From the NCBI GenBank assembly GCA_036346205.1, contig JARFJB010002417.1:2286001-2350000 (forward strand): a stretch of DNA of 64,000 nt, read 5' to 3'. This DNA is from Vesta saturnalis (Eukaryota; Arthropoda; Insecta; Coleoptera; Lampyridae). Every line of letters starts with the position of its first letter. Within the stretch, counting starts at the first letter, position 1. The position numbers and the translations under genes were made by a program. This document shows positions 57,451-64,000 of the stretch, piece by piece. The notes below the pieces were generated by a model. That model was not told the DNA's origin and did no database searches. It was given only the letters and a program-made list of their open reading frames with translations.

Positions 57451-57984
57451 AATAAGATATATAAGCTATAAATAAGTAAATACTAACCATAAGCATGAGC
57501 ATACTAACAAACAAAAAGCTCGTTTGTAGTCGCGTGATTCTTTTGAAAATGATATCAATTTTAAATTGTTTATAATTCAAAAAAAATTTGTTAAGAGTTT
57601 TTTGCATCAATTATTAATATAATTGAGGGAAAAGTTTTAAAAACCAACGGATAATTTTTTTTTCAATAACCCAAGTCGAGCAAGTATTTTTTGAATATAC
57701 CAACGAAGTCTTGTGATATTACTGAATAGGTATACAACTGAAATTGATAATATAAATATTTCTTCCGTTTTATGGAAAGATACAAAGCCAGTAATTTTAC
57801 TTTCCACATTTTGCGGAAAATTGCCAAAGGAAGAAGTAAAAGATTCAATAGAACTCAATATAAACAAAGCAATATACCTTGTCCAAAAATTGTAAAAGAA
57901 TACAATCAAAATACATGGCTGGCGTCAGTTTAATAGTTTAATGCACACGTACAACATAAGGATGCGTCCAAAAAAAAAAGATAT
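57451..57984. other. Unassigned AT-rich stretch
   Basis: No gene recognised; open frames here are T-rich by-products. Confidence 0.5.
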
Positions 57985-58350
57985 TTTAAAGTTTTCTACC
58001 ATTTACGGGATATTACAACGGTCAATTCTTGGCTTCTGTATCGAAGAGCCTACCAGAAACGTGACGAAAATAAAATTTTAGCACTCTGCGAAGTTAGAGC
58101 TGAAATAGCGTAATGTTTACGTAATGTTGGAATTTAAAAAAAAAACAACAAAACGTGGTAGACCCTCAAGCTGGGGCATGAGATTATGAAAAGCAAAAAG
58201 AAAAAAAAATGCTGTTCCAATACCTGCAACATCTGTTGGACATCGGCCTATATTACAAAATGGCAGAAATGGTTGTAAACTCCCCATTACAAAGGTTTCT
58301 CATGGATTATGTGTGAGAAATGTAACGTCCATTTATGTTTAATTAAAATA
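57985..58350 (+). pseudogene. Third piggyBac relic (C-terminal part)
   Basis: TVNSWLLYRRAYQKRDENKI and LALCEVRAEIA, a stop, then CLRNVGI match the late piggyBac region (nsWlLYrr ... l..Fr.eia..L). KRGRPS follows in another frame, and near 58300 MCEKCNVHLCLIK is the last part of the cysteine-rich C-terminus (C.kC.vhLC). One or more stops and shifts. It is not obviously the same family as the copies at 40182 or 42950. Confidence 0.68.
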
Positions 58351-58739
58351 ATTAGTTTACTAAATTTCACATATTAATTTCATACAGAAATATGTACCAA
58401 ATGTGCAACATGGTCCGTGAAAGGTAATATTTCGATATTATAAACATGTTCTTATACACCCAATGTAGCATTTATGCAACACGCACCCTATTGTTTATAA
58501 TCAAAAAATAAGAACAAATTTTTTTTTTAATTAAATAAAGTGAGCATCCCCATATTGGCAAAAATGATTCATTTTACTACCGTACGTTTAAACTAATTTA
58601 GGCTGTTATGGACCACAAAAATTATACCTCGGGACGGCTCCCGTAAAGCGTTGCAATAAAATTAAAGGTGGGGTGCTAACTTGAATTCAAACTATTACAA
58701 TCCCCACGGTAAGAATGAATAACAATTTAAACTTTACCA
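58351..58739. other. Unassigned stretch after the piggyBac relic
   Basis: Two short phrases with atgcaacacgcaccc and gtgcaacatggtcc could be subterminal repeats of the piggyBac element; ggggtgctaactt at 58674 recalls the foldback terminus. Nothing firm. Confidence 0.4.
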
Positions 58740-59160
58740 TTATTTTGGAGAAATTTTAGACTAACCGTTTGGCACATGACCCATTTTTTTGGATCAACCC
58801 CAATGGTTAATTCCCCCAACATATCTAATACATGGAAACCGATTTAAACAGAATAAATCACTCCCGTAATTTCATGCTAATCATTTTGTCTATCAACCCT
58901 AAGTTAGCTAATTCCACTCCAGTCATACATCGACTATGCAAGCATACGGCACCGAATGAAAGCCGGATAAAAACGTAGTCTTCCAATTTTCGACTTGTTC
59001 TACTATTTATTTAAAATGCAATAGATTATCTCTGTCAAACCCTAATGGATTAATTCAACACTTCCACATATCGAATATACAAAATCGGATTATACCCGGA
59101 CAAAAAAATTGGTGTAATATTCAGACTAATAATTTAATGCAATCAATTTTTTCTATTAAC
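58740..59160. repeat. Degenerate tandem repeat (about 105-130-bp units)
   Basis: Three diverged units are marked by tcaaccccaatggttaattc (58795), tcaaccctaagttagctaat (58902) and tcaaaccctaatggattaat (59034), each preceded by a ttttntctat-type stretch. Confidence 0.55.
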
Positions 59161-59228
59161 TTACAATATACACTACAGTAGAGAACACCCTAATATAACT
59201 TTTAGAAGATATAAATGTCACATTTGGA

Positions 59229-59283
59229 AGTGTGTGTGTGCGTGCGCGCGCGTGTGTGTGTATGTACGCACATATGTGCGTGT
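59229..59283. repeat. GT/GC-rich simple repeat
   Basis: Alternating gtgtgtgtgcgtgcgcgcgc and gtacgcacatatgtgcgtg, an alternating purine-pyrimidine tract with Z-DNA potential. Confidence 0.9.
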
Positions 59284-59480
59284 TTTGAAGGATCACAGTC
59301 AACTTTTGTGTGAGCCCGCCATTCGCTAGGCTTCACACATGACAACGCGCGACTAATTGTTAGTTTTTATTTGCTATAGATAGACAACTACAGAAATTGT
59401 TTTAAATGAACGAATAGAAGTTCAACATAATCATTAACTGTACTTATTTAGAATTAACTTTTAAAGCACATACAGTAAAA
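59284..59480 (-). repeat. Conserved flank of the tRNA-like repeat family
   Basis: Shares gaaggatcacagtcaac, gagcccgccattcgctaggc, cacacatgacaacgcg and ttagtttttatttgct with 18919-19020, and cacatacagtaaaagattaac with 18750-18771. Confidence 0.7.
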
Positions 59481-59486
59481 GATTAA

Positions 59487-59558
59487 CTCGGGTGGGACTT
59501 GATCCCATGACCTCTACTTAGCCAAGTAGCACTCTTCCAACTGAGTTACAGAGGAGGC
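59487..59558 (-). repeat. tRNA-like sequence, diverged
   Basis: The minus strand has D arm actc-agttggaa-gagt and T arm atggg-atcaagt-cccac, but the anticodon loop is altered (ctact-tggcta-agtag) and the acceptor stem is imperfect. A repeat-derived pseudo-tRNA of the same family as 18768. A further 3'-half fragment in plus orientation lies at 59636-59670 (tagcaaagtagaggtcgtgg). Confidence 0.65.
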
Positions 59559-59714
59559 AAGTCACACTCGATTTCAACTGAAAACTTTATGTACTTCGCT
59601 AGTTACGATGTATTATCATTTTTTTACACTCTAGCAAAGTAGAGGTCGTGGGTTCAAGTCCCAAAAGTTAATTTTAAATAAATACAGTTTTAATGATTAT
59701 TACTTTAAATTTTC

Positions 59715-61937
59715 GGAAGTTGACCCCAACTTTGTTATTTTAAATGGAATGTCCACATTTTCAATTTTTTTTTTTCGGATTTTATAGACGATTTGAAGGT
59801 GACATAACAAGTTGCGTAATAGAAAATTATATCTCTGTTATTATTAATTATAGAAATCTACATTTTTCATAAAGCTAAAACAAGGTATTGAAGCTATCGA
59901 TCATATAAAATAATCATCTAAATCTCATATAGCTAAATTTTTAACTAACCTAATCTGCCAGACACACAGAAAGAGGCACAACTATTTTTTTTAATGGCAT
60001 GGCACCTATTTAATTAAGCAAGTTGATGGAGCAAACAAATGTCAATCTAATGATGTATAATGTTCATATACGCAAAGTGTAAGGTTCTTTAGATATTTGA
60101 GGTTTTATACTTTATCAGTGGAATTGGAGCGTTGTCATCTTATAGTAGGCTTTGACTATTGGCAGTGGACGAATTTTGTAACAAATTATAACAAGTTATC
60201 AACGTCGTTGGTGTTTGATTATCTACGGGTAGTGTATCATTGTCCAGAAAATAGCAAATAATAATTACTCAAACTCGGATACTTTAACTTTATTTCACAT
60301 TTATGAACAATGCAAGAGAATAATTGACAGAACATGCAGAAAATGTAATAAAGAACATCCCAATTACCTACCACTAATGAATCCACAAAAATTCGAAAGA
60401 TTGCAAAGTGATTGACGTGCAGAAAGGATATTACGGACACGTATAACATCAAATGAAGATAATGAGATCAATGTTTTCGTCTATTTTCACGTCAATCCAA
60501 ATTCTTCCATTCGTTCGGCGACAGCGAACTTGGGCATTTCCTACAATTCTGTACAGCGGATATTAAAGAAACATAAATTTCGCAACTTCAAATTTATTAC
60601 TGTTCAAGAACTTTATCCCTACGATTCAGCTCAAAGAATTGCATTTTGTGAAATGGCATTAGTTCGCATACAGAACAAGCCTCCAGTTTTAAGCAAAGTT
60701 ATTTGGAGTGATGAAGCAAAATTCTCAAATCCTAGAATCTCTCACTTCTGGAACAATCAAAATCCCCATGTGGTACGAAGGAGGAACTTTCAATATAAAT
60801 TTAGCTTTAACGTGTTCTGCTTGTTACTGGACAATACATTTTGTTATTACATTTACGACGAAAATTTGAACAGAGCAAGACGTATGGAAATTTTGAGAAA
60901 TGTAGCAACTACTTTTTTGGATAATATATACCTCTCAACCAGTATTTTTCATGTTGGTTTAAACTGGATGGGGCTCCAAGTCATTGTGCTGAGCCATTTA
61001 GTAATGAATTATATCAAATGTTTGAAGATAAGATGGATAAGGCGTTTAGGTCCATGGCATTGGCCAGCGCGGTCTTGCGACTTGACACCTTTGGACTACT
61101 ATCTTTGGGGTCCTATAAAGGCTGAAGTTTATTTAAGCCCAGTGAACAACAGAGAGGAACTGCTGGATAGAATTACGACAGCATTTAATGATTTGGATCC
61201 AAATGAAGTTCGAAGTGCTACTACACGCGCAGTACATAAAATAATTTTGAAATGATTGGAAGTCATTCGAGAACACATTGAATAATTTAATTAATATAAC
61301 ATTTAAATTTACTTAATGATTAACTATTGTTAACTGCATGGTTACGTTACGACGCTCCAATTACCATTAATAAAGTAAAAAACCTCACCTTAAAGTTTGA
61401 GTATAGTAACATCATAAATCATTAGATTCGCATTCGTTTCCTCCAACGACTGGTTTAATTAAATAGGTACCATGCCATTAAAAAAAATAGTTATGTGGTT
61501 GGCAGATTAGGTTACTTAAAAATTGTTCTGTATGTGATTTGAATGATTATTTTATATGAACGATAGCTTCAATACCTTGGCTTAGCTGTATGAAAAATGT
61601 AGAATCCTATAATTAATAATAACCGAGATATCACTTTTTTTGTTACCCAACTTTTCTGACAAAATTTTGGGAAAAAAATTAATATCTTGGAAAATATAAA
61701 CTTTACGTATAGGAAATTTTGAGTAGTCGCCTTCAAATCGTCCGTAAAATTTGAAAAAAATTGAAAATGGGGACATTCCATTTAAAAGAACAAAGTTGGT
61801 GTCGACTTCCGGTACACCCGCAAATGCAACCATTCTAAAAATGTTTCATGAAATAAATATTCAGTTCAGTTCAATAGCTTATTTCGTTCTCGAGATTCGA
61901 GATACTTCTACCAGACGCCCGTCCGTGAATCACCCTG
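59715..61937 (+). mobile_element. DD41D transposon with inverted repeats over 400 bp
   Basis: The right end is caccctg-TA at 61931-61939. Reading inward from it, text pairs with the left side: ccaactttgttattttaaat (59727) against its inverse near 61790, acattttcaattttt, ggcacctatttaattaa (60003) with its inverse near 61450, and even tggaattggagcgttgtc (60118) with its inverse near 61345. The left arm is cut off at about 59715, next to the tRNA-like repeat, so some 130 bp of the terminus are missing. Most mariner elements have TIRs below 50 bp, so these arms are unusually long. Confidence 0.8.
60285..61253 (+). pseudogene. DD41D-type transposase, nearly full length
   Basis: The frame at about 60285 reads HPNYLPLMNPQKFERLQSD, a stop at about 60412, then ITSNEDNEINVFVYFHVNPN and ATANLGISYNSVQRILKKHK, a second HTH. 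VIWSDEAKFSNPRISHFWNN holds the first Asp with its Glu intact. Around 60955 a one-base shift moves WFKLDGAPSHCAEPFSNEL (second Asp) out of frame, and a compensating shift near 61030 restores it before HWPARSCDLTPLDYYLWGPI (third Asp), about 41-42 residues on. The C-terminus runs cleanly to 61253. One stop and one paired shift are the only breaks I see, so it is the least damaged DD41D gene here. Confidence 0.85.
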
Positions 61938-62154
61938 TATATATAATGTATTCAGTATTTAAAACATAAAGAAGTTTTCCCACGACCTATATTCTGGAAA
62001 AAATATGAAAGAAGTAAGTACTTCCCGCTTTTCCTTTCACGATCATTGAAATTATAGGGCTAGTACTATTATAATAGATAAACTAGCTGTACATTCAAAA
62101 GTAAGCTATTCAGAAAATTTTATTACACATTGTCATCACATATTTAGTATTATT

Positions 62155-62301
62155 TTAATTTATTATAAGTTTTGTTATGAACGAATAAGTTCAAAGGTAA
62201 ATATGTAATTAAAAATTATTGTTAATTTTATTAAATACATAAATATAATTTACATCAGTTCTACATACATAAAGACAAAATTTACATCGATTGGGACTTT
62301 A
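62155..62301 (+). repeat. Flank of the tRNA-like unit, shared with 54180-54260
   Basis: tattataagttttgttatga and acgaa.aagttcaaa at 62161-62195 recur at 54189-54225; gacaaaatttacatcgattg (62274) resembles the leader at 35510-35535. Confidence 0.55.
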
Positions 62302-62374
62302 ATCTCGATAGCGCGGTTGGTTAGCGCGGTACTCTAGCAAAGTACAGGTCGTAGGTTCAAATCCTACTCGAGGT
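62302..62374 (+). tRNA. tRNA-Ala(AGC)-like gene or repeat head, all stems intact
   Basis: Acceptor atctcga/tcgaggt (one T-G), D arm gcgc-ggttggtta-gcgc, anticodon arm gtact-ctagcaa-agtac (AGC) and T arm gtagg-ttcaaat-cctac all pair. Five T's (62379-62383) follow within a few bases, a possible RNA polymerase III terminator. It lacks the G3-U70 pair expected for tRNA-Ala, and related copies with broken stems lie at 18768, 35541 and 59487, so a tRNA-derived repeat is at least as likely as a true tRNA. Confidence 0.5.
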
Positions 62375-62383
62375 AAACTTTTT

Positions 62384-64000
62384 ATTTATCTATTTAATAA
62401 AATTAATAATAATTTGTATTTAGTATTATTTTAGTTGCTAATAATAATAATTTCTGTTGTATTACCTAAAAAGAGGTTTTTGAGTCTGTTCATTTTTGTA
62501 ATCATATGAGGTATTTAAAGTTTGATCGGAGGGCAGCAAAAGTCTTCTAGACATGGATCATAACTTGCATTGCTACCCTTGTTTTGGTCATTTCCTTTGT
62601 ATTAGAAGTCCATATTCTAACCACGTAGCTTCCTATAGTAACTCACCTTAACTTTGAGAGTTATTCAGATCAAGAGGTATACAAGAAAGCATAATGTTAT
62701 AGGGACGTTCTATGGTAATGAGATAATTCACTAAAGATATAGGTACCTTTCTTCCATTAAATTCTACAAAAAAAAAAAAAAAACTAAAACGTCTTCAATC
62801 GAAAACTAAGCAATAAAACAATAATCCGTAAAGTTCGTAAATTGAAAGTAGGCGTAACTGATTACAGACCGTAGATGAAAGGATGTGTGATATACCTATA
62901 TATAGATGTAACTTAAATTAATAAGTATAAACGTAGCAATTACAGAGTTGGAAAATTGTAAAATGTAATTTGTTTTTAAAATTAATAACATAATTTTGGA
63001 AACCAACAAGTGCAATCACTTTCCTTTCATCAAAATTTTGTAAATCATAGTTAAAGGGATACGTGTAATTCCTATAAATTTTTTTAAAACAGTTTAATGA
63101 TCCGTACAATAAATAATAATAATATGTAGAGTAATACTTTAATTATATCTTAATAAGCCTCATTCACTGTAATTGATGGTCACCAAGATCAACTAAACAA
63201 AGTTTAGGGAGACAGGAAAACTAGATTAACAAAACTTTAGTTACTGGCAGTTTGTAAACTCAAAGTATGCTGTGACTGACAGCAAGGTAGGTGGTTTCCA
63301 ATATTATTACATTATTAACAAATTTCTGAATCTAACGGATGAACAAACTATACGTTGCTTCAAAAAATACAATAAAATATTTAAAAGTTGACCGCTAACA
63401 AATTGCTTTACGAAAATGAATAATTTTTTTTTTAATTCGCGATTAAGAATAACTCTTTGAGCGACAAAAAGACAGTACTCAGTATTTTTCCATAAAATGT
63501 GGAACACACGACCTTACAACCTTCAAAGTGGACATTAAAAGAAGTGAAATAATAGATTTTTTACGAGAATTATGCAAGACGTTTTATAACACGTGTAAAA
63601 ACAAAATTATTAAACTATGTCAGATGGTCGTTCAAACCTTCATCTCGTGCTAACTTGAAAAAATTCCAAAGCCGCCCGCTACTATAAAAATATCGATAGT
63701 ACAGTTTAAGCATATTAAATTCTATTTATGCAAGATCAGGCTGTAAAGTAGATTTTATGAATCAATTTAGCAGGTGTAAGATGCCACTTTAGCGCCCACT
63801 ACTTCAACGCCCACGGGCGGTAAAGTAAATGTTTTTTTTTAATTTTCGGATTTCACATTCAGTTAGGAATTAGATAAAGATGGCGATCACCTATTCTAGT
63901 GTTATTGACTTAGTTGCTATGGTAACGCGAACGTATGTATGCAGGTTATTGTTTTCTCATCTTACTAATCGAGATATAAAATTCGTACAACTTAAAACAA
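62384..64000. other. Unassigned stretch
   Basis: AT-rich sequence with no gene I can name. ccactttagcgcccactac (63783) with gggcggtaaagtaa (63814) forms a short imperfect dyad that could be an element end. 63530-63660 is weakly like 54340-54480. Confidence 0.45.

Noticed and set aside
58674..58700. A third foldback terminus (ggggtgctaactt)
   Set aside because: Only 13 bases match and no internal foldback sequence follows, so this may be chance.

Overview
The window looks like repeat-dominated arthropod DNA, most probably insect. It is very AT-rich, full of (TA)n microsatellites, and contains no bacterial-style gene blocks, rRNA or CRISPR array. I found no intact host gene that I can name. 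Almost every recognisable coding stretch is a broken transposase or retrotransposon protein. The families are those common in insect genomes: Tc1 (DD34E), mariner, a DD37E relative, a large DD41D-type mariner-like group, piggyBac, pogo, PIF/Harbinger with its MADF partner, and Jockey-like non-LTR elements.

Layout. 1-5050: a nearly perfect 1.5-kb inverted repeat with a Tc1-like element as its loop. 5100-6140: a partial copy of a foldback-type element whose full version lies at 53295-56066. 6290-14435: mariner, DD37E, Harbinger/MADF and DD41D relics, including a DD41D element nested inside a small palindromic MITE. 15962-19200: a palindromic element, a pogo relic, a DD41D fragment and a tRNA-like repeat. 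20885-22290: a minisatellite in two opposed arrays. 22560-27600: a giant inverted structure built of about 165-bp tandem repeats and interrupted by a non-LTR retrotransposon remnant. 27723-32719: MITEs and another DD41D element. 33243-38165: Tc1-type and Jockey-like fragments, the latter inserted in a tandem repeat. 40182-44400: two piggyBac relics and a DD41D relic. 44982-48043: a palindromic MITE carrying two separate insertions, a Tc1 and an unusual 1.6-kb element with perfect 280-bp inverted repeats. 48827-50580: an ORF1-only Jockey-like copy. 50778-51236: a retroposed-looking palindrome with hammerhead-ribozyme-like motifs. 53295-58350: foldback, HTH, non-LTR 3' end and piggyBac relics. 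58740-62374: tandem repeat, tRNA-like repeats and a DD41D transposon with very long inverted repeats.

Together these form a layered record of transposition and not a pathway. TA-targeting elements repeatedly land in (TA)n runs and in the TA-rich centres of palindromic MITEs, so target preference explains much of the nesting. The points most worth following are the hammerhead-like palindrome, the perfect-TIR 1.6-kb element, the giant satellite-armed inverted structure, and the long inverted repeats that could give hairpin RNA. All product calls come from reading motifs by eye; none was checked against a database.
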